From contig NZ_JAFEWF010000001.1 of assembly GCF_017355835.1 (NCBI RefSeq), positions 992,001 through 1,056,000 on the forward strand: 64,000 nucleotides of DNA. The letters run 5' to 3'. The notes beneath the pieces are model-generated. The model was not told the DNA's origin and ran no database searches. It saw nothing but the letters and a program-made list of their open reading frames with translations. Of this stretch, positions 43,924 to 52,468 are shown in pieces. Both the position numbers and the translations under genes were made by a program. This stretch comes from Desertivirga brevis. Its GTDB lineage: Bacteria; Bacteroidota; Bacteroidia; Sphingobacteriales; Sphingobacteriaceae. Numbering within the stretch: position 1 is the first letter of the stretch; each line of letters starts with the position of its first letter.

Positions 43924-43965
43924 TTCGTCGGTCCTTCGTCCGTTGTTCGTCGGTCCTCCGTCCGT
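43924..43965. repeat. GC-rich direct repeat
   Basis: TTCGTCGGTCCTTCGTCCGT at 43924-43943 is repeated with one base changed (CTCC for CTTC) at 43946-43965, then GTCGTCTG continues. The tract is GC-rich and made of CGTC/TCCG units in an otherwise AT-rich genome, between the small gene at 43669 and topB. It is not coding in an evident frame. Confidence 0.55.
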
Positions 43966-44042
43966 CGTCTGCTCTCACTGGCTCCATGATAATATTTGCA
44001 AATTTTGCCTTACCTGATTAGTCAGATCCTTACTTTGCATTT

Positions 44043-45869
44043 TTATACAGCAGCTGCCAGTGTTTTTCCTGCTTGTAGAAGTTCTGCTGTGATACTGCGG
44101 GTATAGGCCTTTATTTCCTCTTTGAACTCTTCAACAGAAGCTCCCGATCTTATTTCCTCCAGTCGCTTTTCCCATTGACCCGTCAATTCAGCCTGCGCAA
44201 TTTTCTTTTCTTTTACCACATCATAAACTGCCAAGCCTTTCTGCGTAGGAACCAAGTTTTTTTTCTCCCGGACCACATATTCGCGGGTTATAAGGGTTTC
44301 AATTATAGAGGCACGGGTTGCAGGTGTTCCTAAACCGCTATCTTTCATCGCATAACGCAATTCCTCATCCTCAATTTCTTTACCAGCTGTTTCAAGAGCT
44401 TTTAGCAAGGTAGCTTCTGTATAAAGCGATTTCGGTTTGGTCTGCTTTTCAACCAGCGCTTTATTTTCGATGGGCAGGTTCTCGCCTGCTACTACCTTAG
44501 GTAGTGAAGCATTCTCTTCATCCTTTTTTTCGTCATCCGGCTCATTATACACCGATCGCCATCCTGCAGATTTGATAACAGTTCCTGATGCCGTGAATTT
44601 AGATCCGGATTCTACAGTTATTTTGGTCAGATCTTTCAAACATTCCTTATGAAATGCTTCCAACATCCTGCCAACTACCATCTCATACACAGCTTTCAAA
44701 TCCTCCCGCAAATACCCCGGATTCTCCCCAGTAGGCAAGATTGCATGGTGGTCGGTGACTTTTTTTGCGTTAACACTTCTTTTGTTGAGCGTAGTGGTCA
44801 ATAAAAACTGAGCCTGCTTGCCAAAATCAGGATGATTGGTTTGTTTTTCGATCAGAGAAGGAATAGTGGCGAAAATATCGTCGCCAATATACCGGCTTCC
44901 TGTACGCGGATAAGTAACAAGTTTGCTTTCGTATAAATTCTGTAGGAGGCCAAGCGTCTGATCTGCAGTGTAGCCTTTCTTCTTATTGGCTTCCTGCTGA
45001 ATACTACTCAGATCGTGCAATAGCGGAGGAGGCTCTTTCTTTGACTTTGCTTCCACATTTAAAATGTGACCACCAGCAGGGTGGCCTGATGAAACGTCCA
45101 GAACTTTGTCAAAGACCTCCTTTGCCTGTTCCTTATCCTTAAAGTTCTGAATGGAGACCGCTTTAAAAGTCTGCCCATCTTTGTTAAGCATAATAGCAAC
45201 CTGAAAATAGGTTTGGGGAACAAAGTTTTTAATCTCGAGGTAACGGGAACAGATCATCGCCAGGGTTGGAGTCTGCACCCTGCCCAAAGACAATACCGAT
45301 TTATTTCCAGCAGAAATACTTAATGCCTGTGTAGCGTTCATCCCGACTAACCAATCGGAAACCGATCGACAATGTGCCGAGCTGAATAAGGTATCATATT
45401 CTGTCCCTGGTTTAAGGTTTCGAAATCCATCCTTTATAGCTGCATCTGTTTGAGACGATATCCAGAGACGTTTGAATGGCTTTTTACATTTAAGGTAATG
45501 GTAGATGTAACGGAAGATCAGCTCCCCTTCCCTCCCGGCATCCGTTGCTACTATAATCTCGTCGGCTTCTTCAAAAAGCTTGTTAATAATATCGAGTTGT
45601 TTTTTTACAGAGGGATCATCTACTATCCCATCTTTCGTTTTAACCTTACGGATCGAAAGCTTAAAGCGTTCGGGTAACATCGGAAGATTTTGAACCCGCC
45701 ATCCATAGTAACCATATTCCTGTGGCGGAGCTAATTGCAGCAGGTGACCAAAGGCCCAGGTGAAGGAATAATTTTTTCCTTCTATATATCCGTCCTTTTT
45801 CCCCGTAGCGCCAAAAACCTTTGCAAGTTCGCGGGCTACCGAGGGCTTTTCTGCTATCACTACCTTCAT
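44043..45869 (-). CDS. topB: DNA topoisomerase III
   Basis: 608 residues, type IA. The Toprim motif is seen at MKVVIAEKPSVARELAKVFG and IIVATDAGREGELIFRYIYH. The active-site Tyr is in the YPRTGSRYIGDD segment, SLGRVQTPTLAMI is present, and the protein ends at LLQAGKTLAAAV without C-terminal zinc fingers. It relaxes negatively supercoiled DNA and helps resolve decatenation or recombination intermediates. Chromosomal in context; no plasmid genes are near. Confidence 0.92.
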   Translation of the reverse strand: MKVVIAEKPSVARELAKVFGATGKKDGYIEGKNYSFTWAFGHLLQLAPPQEYGYYGWRVQNLPMLPERFKLSIRKVKTKDGIVDDPSVKKQLDIINKLFEEADEIIVATDAGREGELIFRYIYHYLKCKKPFKRLWISSQTDAAIKDGFRNLKPGTEYDTLFSSAHCRSVSDWLVGMNATQALSISAGNKSVLSLGRVQTPTLAMICSRYLEIKNFVPQTYFQVAIMLNKDGQTFKAVSIQNFKDKEQAKEVFDKVLDVSSGHPAGGHILNVEAKSKKEPPPLLHDLSSIQQEANKKKGYTADQTLGLLQNLYESKLVTYPRTGSRYIGDDIFATIPSLIEKQTNHPDFGKQAQFLLTTTLNKRSVNAKKVTDHHAILPTGENPGYLREDLKAVYEMVVGRMLEAFHKECLKDLTKITVESGSKFTASGTVIKSAGWRSVYNEPDDEKKDEENASLPKVVAGENLPIENKALVEKQTKPKSLYTEATLLKALETAGKEIEDEELRYAMKDSGLGTPATRASIIETLITREYVVREKKNLVPTQKGLAVYDVVKEKKIAQAELTGQWEKRLEEIRSGASVEEFKEEIKAYTRSITAELLQAGKTLAAAV

Positions 45870-45961
45870 CTTTGCCTTAGCTTTTGTATTTTATTATAAT
45901 AGAGCCAGCAAAGGTGTAACTTTTATCTCATTTGCGGGATAGGTGTTGAAAGTTTGAGACT

Positions 45962-45977
45962 TGTGATCTCTATCACT
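45962..45977 (+). promoter_or_regulatory. CRP/FNR-type operator upstream of ccoI
   Basis: TGTGATCTCTATCACT: TGTGA-N6-TCAC, 9 of 10 bases of the CRP-type palindrome. The inner GTGAT-CTCT-ATCAC is a perfect inverted repeat. Its centre lies 66 bp before the ccoI ATG and exactly 51.5 bp before the first base of the -7-like box AATCTTTG. Confidence 0.65.
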
Positions 45978-46020
45978 TTCTATCTTAACTCGCATCATTC
46001 CCCAGGGTGTATTTTATCGG

Positions 46021-46028
46021 AATCTTTG
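46021..46028 (+). promoter_or_regulatory. -7-like box of ccoI
   Basis: AATCTTTG differs from TAnnTTTG only at the first base and stands 7 bp before the ccoI ATG. The spacing to the palindrome at 45962-45977 is the same as at ccoN, which supports it. Confidence 0.45.
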
Positions 46029-46035
46029 TATCGTT

Positions 46036-48426
46036 ATGATTACGGAGGCTACTCTTAAAGATACCAAGTGCTACCATTGCGGTGCTGAGATAAAACAAAC
46101 GACTTATAAGTTTGACGAAAAAGTATTTTGTTGTGCGGGTTGCGAGAGCGTTTATCAGGTTCTTTCGGCCGGAAATCTTTGTGATTATTATGCCTATAAT
46201 AGTACACCTGGTAAGACTCAAAAAGTTAACCAGCAACAATATGCTTTTTTGGATGAAGAGTTCATCATAAAGGACCTTGTTGATTATAGGGACGATACAA
46301 TAACCAAAATAACCCTCTACATTCCTTCCATTCATTGTAGTTCCTGCATCTGGTTGCTCGAGCATTTGTACAAATTGAATCAGGGAATCCTGCACTCAAG
46401 GATTGACTTCCTAAAGAAACAAGTGGCAGTGACTTTCAAGCACGGTGAAGTTAGCCTTCGACAGGTAGTGGAACTAATGGTTTCAGTTGGCTACGAACCT
46501 CTGATCAGTCTACAAGATGTAGTAAAAGAAAAACAAAGCTCTGTTAACCGTGATCTTATCAAGAGAATTGCTGTCGCAGGCTTATGCATGGGTAACGTTA
46601 TGCTTTTCAGCTTTCCCGAATACTTCGGACTTTCAGCATTTGAGGAGCAATACAAAACCCTGTTCGGTTATTTAAATCTCGCTTTTGCAGTGCCGGCAAC
46701 TTTATACTGCAGCCGTGAGTTCTTTGAATCGGCCTGGAGCGGACTAAAGAACAAACTCGTTAATCTTGATGCACCGTTAGCTCTGATTATAGCAGTTCTA
46801 TTTATTCGTACCGTATTTGAAATACTTACACACACAGGAGCCGGTTTTTCTGATACACTGACAGGATTGATCTTCCTGTTATTGATGGGCCGTTGGGTGA
46901 AACAAAGGAGTTATTATCATTTATCCTTCGAACGTGACTACCGTTCATACTTCCCGGTAGCGGTTAGTGTAATAAAGAATGGGAAAGAAAAGGTTCAGGC
47001 AGTGGCTGACCTGGTTGTTACCGACAGGATGCTGATTCACAATAATGAGATAACGCCAGCGGACGCGATTCTGATGAAAACCGAAGCTTTCTTTGATTTC
47101 AGCTTCGTAACAGGAGAATCTGAACCAGTTAAAAAAGTAGCTGGAGAGGTTGTTTACGCCGGAGGACGACTGATAGGTGCAGCAGCGGAACTTGAGGTGA
47201 TTAAACCTGTTTCACAGAGTTATCTCACCAGCTTATGGAATAATGAAACATTCTCTAAAAGTACAATAGAAGAGAACTTCAATGATACTATTGCCAAATA
47301 TTTTAGCTTAGTAAGTTTCGTAATTGCCTTTGCAGCTGCTGGTTATTGGCTTTATGCCAATGATAGCAGCAAGGCTTGGGCAGCTTTTACCGCTGTGTTG
47401 ATCGTTGCTTGCCCCTGCGTACTGTCATTAAGCACTCCATTTACTCTTTCTGCCTTACTCGGCGTGTTTGACAAAAACCAGTTCTATTTGAAAAACACCG
47501 ATGTGGTTGAGAAACTTGCCAAAATTGACACAACTGTTTTTGATAAAACAGGAACAATTACAGGAACTAATGGGATTAGTTTGACTGGAGAATTGAACGA
47601 TCTGGATAAAATTTATGTGGCATCAGTGGCACACAACTCCCTTCATCCCCTGAGTCGTGAAATTGTTAAATTTCTCAACCCAGACTCCTTTCTACCTGTA
47701 AGGGAATTTGAAGAAAAACCAGGAAACGGTATCGCGGGTTTTGTGAATAATACAGAGATTCGTTTAGGCAGTCATGCATTCGTTAATACTTCAGGAGATT
47801 ACTCTGTGGATTCTTCAGTTGTCTATGTAGAAATCGACGGAACATATAAAGGATATTTTACTGTTGGTCAGCAATGGAGAGAAGGGCTATATGGGCTATT
47901 TTATGGATTAAGAAAGCTCACCGATCTCCATTTGCTTTCTGGAGATACAGATCAGGACAAACACACTCTTTATCATATTTTCCCTTATCCTGATCAAATG
48001 CATTTTCAGCAATCTCCGCACGAGAAACTGGAGTATATCAAAGATCTTCAAAGCCAAAATAAGCATGTGATGATGCTAGGTGATGGCTTGAACGATGCAG
48101 GAGCACTGAAACAAAGTGACCTCGGAATAGCGGTGACGGATAATATCAATAATTTCAGTCCGGCATGTGACGCTATTATTCAGGGAGAAGCAATGGTGAA
48201 ACTTCCAAGATTTATCAGACTTGCCAAAAAAGCGATGATGACGATAAAGCTAAGCTTTGTAATCTCAGCCTCTTATAATCTTGTTGGAGTATACTTTGCT
48301 GTGCAGGGCACGCTATCTCCACTCACTGCAGCCGTACTAATGCCTTTAAGTACCATTACGATCATCGCATTTACAAGTGTGTGTACAAGGTACTTTTCCG
48401 GACAACTAAAATTAAGGAAAGCGTAG
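46036..48426 (+). CDS. ccoI: CcoI-type copper-exporting P-type ATPase (cbb3 assembly)
   Basis: 796 residues. N-terminal Cys motifs CYHCG (C12, C15) and FCCAGC (C32, C33, C36), then an HMA domain with IHCSSC (C101, C104). The transmembrane metal site is CPC (C459-P-C461); the phosphorylated Asp is in DKTGT (D503), and GDGLNDAGAL marks the hinge. CcoI/FixI ATPases deliver copper to the periplasmic side for the cbb3 oxidase. ccoS follows 22 bp after its stop. The upstream region holds a CRP-type operator. Confidence 0.92.
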   Translation: MITEATLKDTKCYHCGAEIKQTTYKFDEKVFCCAGCESVYQVLSAGNLCDYYAYNSTPGKTQKVNQQQYAFLDEEFIIKDLVDYRDDTITKITLYIPSIHCSSCIWLLEHLYKLNQGILHSRIDFLKKQVAVTFKHGEVSLRQVVELMVSVGYEPLISLQDVVKEKQSSVNRDLIKRIAVAGLCMGNVMLFSFPEYFGLSAFEEQYKTLFGYLNLAFAVPATLYCSREFFESAWSGLKNKLVNLDAPLALIIAVLFIRTVFEILTHTGAGFSDTLTGLIFLLLMGRWVKQRSYYHLSFERDYRSYFPVAVSVIKNGKEKVQAVADLVVTDRMLIHNNEITPADAILMKTEAFFDFSFVTGESEPVKKVAGEVVYAGGRLIGAAAELEVIKPVSQSYLTSLWNNETFSKSTIEENFNDTIAKYFSLVSFVIAFAAAGYWLYANDSSKAWAAFTAVLIVACPCVLSLSTPFTLSALLGVFDKNQFYLKNTDVVEKLAKIDTTVFDKTGTITGTNGISLTGELNDLDKIYVASVAHNSLHPLSREIVKFLNPDSFLPVREFEEKPGNGIAGFVNNTEIRLGSHAFVNTSGDYSVDSSVVYVEIDGTYKGYFTVGQQWREGLYGLFYGLRKLTDLHLLSGDTDQDKHTLYHIFPYPDQMHFQQSPHEKLEYIKDLQSQNKHVMMLGDGLNDAGALKQSDLGIAVTDNINNFSPACDAIIQGEAMVKLPRFIRLAKKAMMTIKLSFVISASYNLVGVYFAVQGTLSPLTAAVLMPLSTITIIAFTSVCTRYFSGQLKLRKA

Positions 48427-48448
48427 TTGCAAATTTAAATTTAAAAAG

Positions 48449-48616
48449 ATGGGTATCATATATTTTCTAATTGGCTGTAGTATAGCAATTGCCCTGATTT
48501 TCCTTTCAGCCTTCTTTTGGGCGATGCGAACAGGACAGAACGATGATATGCATACGCCGGCAATGCGCATTTTATTCGAAGACGATGCTCCGAAGAGCTC
48601 AGATGAAAAGAAATGA
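48449..48616 (+). CDS. ccoS: CcoS, cbb3 oxidase assembly protein
   Basis: 55 residues: MGIIYFLIGCSIAIALIFLS is one membrane helix, followed by AFFWAMRTGQNDDMHTPAMR, where the aromatic/Gly-Gln turn and the Asp pair are the CcoS signature. It helps insert heme b and copper into CcoN. It follows ccoI by 22 bp. The gene was found from its sequence and position even though it is short. Confidence 0.92.
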   Translation: MGIIYFLIGCSIAIALIFLSAFFWAMRTGQNDDMHTPAMRILFEDDAPKSSDEKK

Positions 48617-48644
48617 GCATTACCGGATATAGAATGAATAAGAC

Positions 48645-48719
48645 ACTTGATTGATGGTTAGTTAGAGGTAACAATAAGAGGAAGCCCCCATGGCACCTCT
48701 TACTCGTTGCCCAAATTAA
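48645..48719 (+). ncRNA. Tandem structured element, copy 1
   Basis: It begins with a 29-bp block identical to copy 2 (starting ACTTGATTGATGGTTAGTTA). GGTAAC pairs with GTTGCC, then TAAGAGG with CCTCTTA; the loop contains CCCATGG. Outside, TGATT pairs with AATCA. The unpaired 5' strand ATGGTTAGTTAGA is identical in both copies. The stems differ from copy 2, yet still pair, which suggests a conserved RNA fold. Strand assigned to match the flanking operon. Confidence 0.5.
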
Positions 48720-48794
48720 TCAGAATGAAATAAAAATACTCCCCTTCAATTCCCGCTTGACATGAAGCGGTAGATTTGAAGGCTAGGAACCAGT

Positions 48795-48875
48795 ACTTGA
48801 TTGATGGTTAGTTAGAGGTAACAGAGAGGCTGTTCTCCCATAGATAAGCCCTCTGCTCTGTTACCCAATCAAAAT
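48795..48875 (+). ncRNA. Tandem structured element, copy 2
   Basis: Exactly 150 bp after copy 1 and with the same 29-bp head. TTGATTG pairs perfectly with CAATCAA, GGTAACAGAG pairs with CTCTGTTACC (10 bp), and GGCT with AGCC above it; the loop has CCCATAG. A second CTCTG inside (CCTCTGCTCTG) could pair with CAGAG instead, so two structures are possible. It could be a tandem RNA switch, a non-coding RNA or a REP-like palindrome pair. Confidence 0.5.
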
Positions 48876-49079
48876 GCACCTATTAAACCTTCCCCCCCCT
48901 CTTAATAATGTTTTAACCAACTTTTGAGTAAGTATTATCAATTCTAAAACATCAACTAATTACACCACCAATAGCCTATACCAAGCTAACACACAAACCC
49001 TTACATCAATTAAAACCTTCCTATCCTCCTTAACCATTGCTACTTGAACAGAACCAATGTCAGTGCATAAAGAGTGAAA

Positions 49080-49095
49080 TGTGACGAATGTCACA
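49080..49095 (+). promoter_or_regulatory. CRP/FNR-type operator upstream of ccoNO
   Basis: TGTGACGAATGTCACA, a perfect TGTGA-N6-TCACA palindrome. Its centre is 51.5 bp before the first base of the -7 box at 49139 and about 80 bp before the ccoN ATG, the same spacing as the site at ccoI. It matches E. coli CRP-type consensus; FNR-type proteins read TTGAT, so the true regulator is open. Confidence 0.75.
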
Positions 49096-49138
49096 CTTCT
49101 CAGCCACCTATATCATTCGCTACCCTGACCGTCGCAGC

Positions 49139-49146
49139 TAATTTTG
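49139..49146 (+). promoter_or_regulatory. -7 box of ccoNO
   Basis: TAATTTTG is an exact TAnnTTTG match, 20 bp before the ATG. No -33 TTTG is present, which fits an activator-dependent promoter with the palindrome upstream. Confidence 0.6.
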
Positions 49147-49166
49147 GAGAAGGAAATACTTCTATT

Positions 49167-51302
49167 ATGCAGCTCGAAAAATTCAACTACGACAACAAGA
49201 CAGTAAGAAATTTCGGCATTGCGACCATTATTTGGGGCATTGTGGGAATGACGGTTGGCTTACTGGTTGCCATGCAATTATTCAAACCGTCGATGAACCT
49301 GGGGAACCAGTACACTACATTCGGACGTATCCGTCCGTTGCATACCAATGCAGTAATCTTTGCTTTTGTTGGTAATGCTATATTTATGGGTGTTTACTAC
49401 TCACTTCAACGCTTACTTAAAGCAAGGATGTTCAGCGATGCCCTTAGTAAAATCCATTTTTGGGGATGGCAATTGATCATTGTTGCTGCAGCTATTACAC
49501 TTCCATTAGGTATTACAACCTCTCATGAATACGCCGAACTGGAGTGGCCAATAGATATTGCCATTACTTTGATCTGGGTTGTTTTTGGTATCAACATGTT
49601 TGGCACTATTATTAAAAGGCGCGAACAGCATATGTACGTGGCGATCTGGTTCTACATAGCAACCTTCGTTACTGTTGCCGTATTACACATCGTGAATTCA
49701 TTTCAGCTTCCAATTTCTGCTTTTAAAAGTTATTACCTTTTTGCAGGTGTTCAGGATGCTTTGGTTCAGTGGTGGTACGGGCACAATGCGGTCGCATTCT
49801 TCCTTACTACACCTTATTTGGGAATGATGTATTACTACCTTCCTAAAATGGCCAACCGCCCTGTATATTCCTATAAACTGAGTATCCTTCACTTCTGGTC
49901 TTTGATATTCATTTATATCTGGGCTGGTCCCCACCATTTGTTGTACACATCATTACCTGGATGGGCACAATCATTAGGAGTTGTATTTTCTGTAATGCTT
50001 ATTGCACCTAGTTGGGGAGGTATGATCAACGGTCTTCTTACCCTTCGTGGTGCCTGGGATAAAGTGCGGGATGATGCTATTTTAAAATTCATGGTAGTTG
50101 GCCTTACCTGTTATGGTATGGCAACATTTGAAGGGCCGATGTTGTCTTTCAAACAGATTAATGCTATTGCCCACTTCACTGACTGGATCGTAGCTCACGT
50201 ACATGTTGGTGCTTTGGGATGGAATGGTTTCCTTACGTTTGCTATCTTATACTGGTTAGTTCCAAAGATCTATCAAACTGAGGTCTTCTCAAAGAAATTA
50301 ATCAATACTCACTTCTGGTTAGGAACATTCGGAATCATCTTTTATGCGGTTCCTATGTACTGGTCGGGCTTCACTCAAGGTCTGATGCTGAAAGAGTTCA
50401 CCCCTGAAGGAATGTTGAAGCATCCGGGATTCCTTGAAACGACCTTGCAGATAATACCAATGCATGTATTTAGGGCAATTGGAGGAGCATTTTATCTTGC
50501 CGGTGTTATTTTAATGGCGTATAACTTAACCAAAACAATGGTGCAGGGCAAACTTCTGGCAAATGAACCAGCGGAAGCAATGCCTCTACCAGCTGAGTTT
50601 ATTCCACACAAGTCTGAAAGAACATGGCATAGAGTTCTTGAGCGTCGTCCAATGCAATTCATGGTACTTTCATTGATCGTTATCCTGATAGGTGGTATGA
50701 TCGAAATGATGCCGACCTTCCTTGTATCTTCTAACGTTCCAACCATTGCAAGTGTAAAACCTTACTCTCCTCTTGAACTGCAGGGCCGGGATATTTATAT
50801 CCGCGAGGGTTGTGTTAACTGTCACTCGCAAATGGTTCGTCCATTCAGGTCAGAAACAGAACGTTATGGAGAATATAGCAAAGCCGGAGAATTTGTTTAC
50901 GACCATCCGTTCCTTTGGGGCTCCAAACGTACCGGTCCAGACTTGCACCGCGAAGGAGGTAAATATTCTAATGCATGGCATTTTAACCACTTGCTTGATC
51001 CAACAACTATGTCTCCCGGAAGTATCATGCCTCCATATCCATGGCTTATCGATCAGCAGTTAGACACAACTAATACTGTCGATAAGATCAATGCAATGCG
51101 TCAATTGGGGGTGCCATATGAAGAAGGCTTTGAACAGAAAGCAAATAAAAAATTGGCAGAGCAAGCAAAAATGATAGCCGATAACCTTGCAGCTGATAAT
51201 ATCAAAGTGAGAAGTGACAGCGAAATCGTTGCAATTATTGCTTACCTGCAAAGACTTGGAGTAGATATTAAAGCAGATGCTGCAGCAACAGCAAGTAACT
51301 AA
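49167..51302 (+). CDS. ccoNO: Fused CcoN-CcoO, cbb3 cytochrome c oxidase catalytic subunits
   Basis: 711 residues. Residues 1 to about 485 are CcoN with twelve membrane helices and the heme/Cu ligands (RPLHTNAVIFAFVGN, YGHNAVAFFLTTPYLG, GPHHLLYT, AHFTDWIVAHVHVGALGWNG). After a linker, a membrane helix and a CcoO domain follow, with heme c ligand CVNCH at 549-553 and Met-rich SIMPPYPW. The fused form is usual in Bacteroidota. It reduces oxygen to water and pumps protons. The ATG at 49167 after GGAGAAGG is chosen; a frame from GTG at 49074 would place CDECH before it, but that overlaps operator and promoter. Confidence 0.95.
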   Translation: MQLEKFNYDNKTVRNFGIATIIWGIVGMTVGLLVAMQLFKPSMNLGNQYTTFGRIRPLHTNAVIFAFVGNAIFMGVYYSLQRLLKARMFSDALSKIHFWGWQLIIVAAAITLPLGITTSHEYAELEWPIDIAITLIWVVFGINMFGTIIKRREQHMYVAIWFYIATFVTVAVLHIVNSFQLPISAFKSYYLFAGVQDALVQWWYGHNAVAFFLTTPYLGMMYYYLPKMANRPVYSYKLSILHFWSLIFIYIWAGPHHLLYTSLPGWAQSLGVVFSVMLIAPSWGGMINGLLTLRGAWDKVRDDAILKFMVVGLTCYGMATFEGPMLSFKQINAIAHFTDWIVAHVHVGALGWNGFLTFAILYWLVPKIYQTEVFSKKLINTHFWLGTFGIIFYAVPMYWSGFTQGLMLKEFTPEGMLKHPGFLETTLQIIPMHVFRAIGGAFYLAGVILMAYNLTKTMVQGKLLANEPAEAMPLPAEFIPHKSERTWHRVLERRPMQFMVLSLIVILIGGMIEMMPTFLVSSNVPTIASVKPYSPLELQGRDIYIREGCVNCHSQMVRPFRSETERYGEYSKAGEFVYDHPFLWGSKRTGPDLHREGGKYSNAWHFNHLLDPTTMSPGSIMPPYPWLIDQQLDTTNTVDKINAMRQLGVPYEEGFEQKANKKLAEQAKMIADNLAADNIKVRSDSEIVAIIAYLQRLGVDIKADAAATASN

Positions 51303-51312
51303 ATCAGACGTA

Positions 51313-51357
51313 GGAAGCTTGGGGCTCAAGCCTATATTTCTCGAGCCTTAAACTTCC
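51313..51357 (+). promoter_or_regulatory. Hairpin between ccoNO and ccoQ
   Basis: GGAAG pairs with CTTCC and GGCTC with GAGCC, giving a nested hairpin with a 15-base loop in the 84-bp gap after ccoNO. There is no T run, so it may stabilise or process the mRNA rather than end it. Confidence 0.35.
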
Positions 51358-51386
51358 GACATCAGAAGTAAAAAATAAATAGAACA

Positions 51387-51560
51387 ATGTTCCGACAATT
51401 TATAGATAAAGTAGGTGGAAGCGATGTGTACCTTATCACCTCCCTTTGGATATTCCTGATATTCTTCATCCTGGTGGCCGTAATGCTATTTAAGATGAAA
51501 AAAGACCATATAAACTATATGAGTGAGCTCCCTTTAAACGATACGGAGGAAGAACAATGA
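51387..51560 (+). CDS. ccoQ: CcoQ-type small subunit
   Basis: 57 residues. MFRQFIDKVGGSDVYLITSL leads into one membrane helix (WIFLIFFILVAVMLF), then MKKDHINYMSELPLND, which fits the short CcoQ/FixQ subunit in Bacteroidota. It stabilises the oxidase complex. The stop overlaps the ccoP start (ATGA), so the two are translated together. It was found by position and sequence, since it is short. Confidence 0.82.
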   Translation: MFRQFIDKVGGSDVYLITSLWIFLIFFILVAVMLFKMKKDHINYMSELPLNDTEEEQ

Positions 51561-52468
51561 GAAACTTTTTTTACACCCTTAGCCTACTTACACTAAGCAC
51601 AGCGATTTTTGCCCAGGATCAGGCGGTCGCTGCCGATCCGGTTACTACTGTGAAAGACACCCCTGGATTTCTTGGTACAGGTGACGTTGCCCTGGACTTT
51701 CTCTGCGTGGCCGTAGCATTACTGGTACTAATACTTTTGCTGGTTTCTGTAGTCCTGTTAAACACCTTCAAAAAGCTTTCTAAAGAGCTAGCTAATCCGA
51801 CTCCAGTAGACAATGAACCGCAACGGATGCTTGAATTTTACGAATGGGAAGCTTTACAAAAAAGCAAGCCAGGAATATGGAGTAAGTTATTAGGATTGAA
51901 GCCTTTGGAAGAAGAAAAAGACTTATTGTTGGATCATGAATTCGACGGAATCTCCGAATTAGACAATCCTACCCCTGCATGGTTCATGTGGTTATTCTAT
52001 GCTACTATCGCAATAGGAGCAGGATATCTTTTCACCTACCATTTCTCCGGTTGGGGCAAGCTTCAGGAAGAAGAGTATGTGATTGAAATGGACGAAGCCA
52101 AAGCGGCTAAAGATGCACTTCTAAAGGGGTCTGCTAATAATATAGATGAAAACACTGTGAAAGAAACTGTTGACAAGGCGGCTCTTTCATCTGGTGCTGT
52201 GGTTTACAACGCAAACTGTGTAGCTTGTCACGGAGATAAAGGACAGGGCGTAGTTGGTCCTAATCTAACTGACGAATATTGGTTGCATGGTGGAACTATT
52301 AACAGCGTATTCAAAACAATTAAATATGGTGTTCCTGATAAAGGGATGGTTTCCTGGGGTAAATCTTTAAGTCCGAAGCAGATTTCTGACGTATCCAACT
52401 ACATCAAGTCATTAAAAGGATCAAACCCAGCCAATCCTAAGGCTCCTCAGGGAGAAAAAGAGGGCTAA
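51557..52468 (+). CDS. ccoP: CcoP, cytochrome c subunit of cbb3 oxidase (single heme)
   Basis: 303 residues. An N-terminal signal-like helix (FFYTLSLLTLSTAIFAQ), two more membrane helices (residues 45-70 and 140-160), and one cytochrome c domain with CVACH (C221, C224, H225) and a Met ligand region GMVSWGKSLS. Canonical proteobacterial CcoP has two hemes; this protein has one, as is common in Bacteroidota. It passes electrons to the CcoO/CcoN part. It overlaps ccoQ by 4 bp. Confidence 0.9.
   Translation: MRNFFYTLSLLTLSTAIFAQDQAVAADPVTTVKDTPGFLGTGDVALDFLCVAVALLVLILLLVSVVLLNTFKKLSKELANPTPVDNEPQRMLEFYEWEALQKSKPGIWSKLLGLKPLEEEKDLLLDHEFDGISELDNPTPAWFMWLFYATIAIGAGYLFTYHFSGWGKLQEEEYVIEMDEAKAAKDALLKGSANNIDENTVKETVDKAALSSGAVVYNANCVACHGDKGQGVVGPNLTDEYWLHGGTINSVFKTIKYGVPDKGMVSWGKSLSPKQISDVSNYIKSLKGSNPANPKAPQGEKEG

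Larger units (their letters stand above)
48617..49166. other. Intergenic region between ccoS and ccoNO
   Basis: About 550 bases. It contains two tandem structured elements (48645-48719 and 48795-48875), an AT-rich tract with a run of eight C near 48892, then the CRP-type operator and -7 box of ccoNO. I see no coding frame that I trust. Confidence 0.6.

Noticed and set aside
49074..49166. Extended ccoN start at GTG 49074 that would add 31 residues including a CDECH heme-like motif
   Set aside because: The extension overlaps the perfect operator (49080-49095) and the -7 box (49139-49146), does not look like CcoN sequence, and an ATG with a good purine-rich leader lies at 49167.
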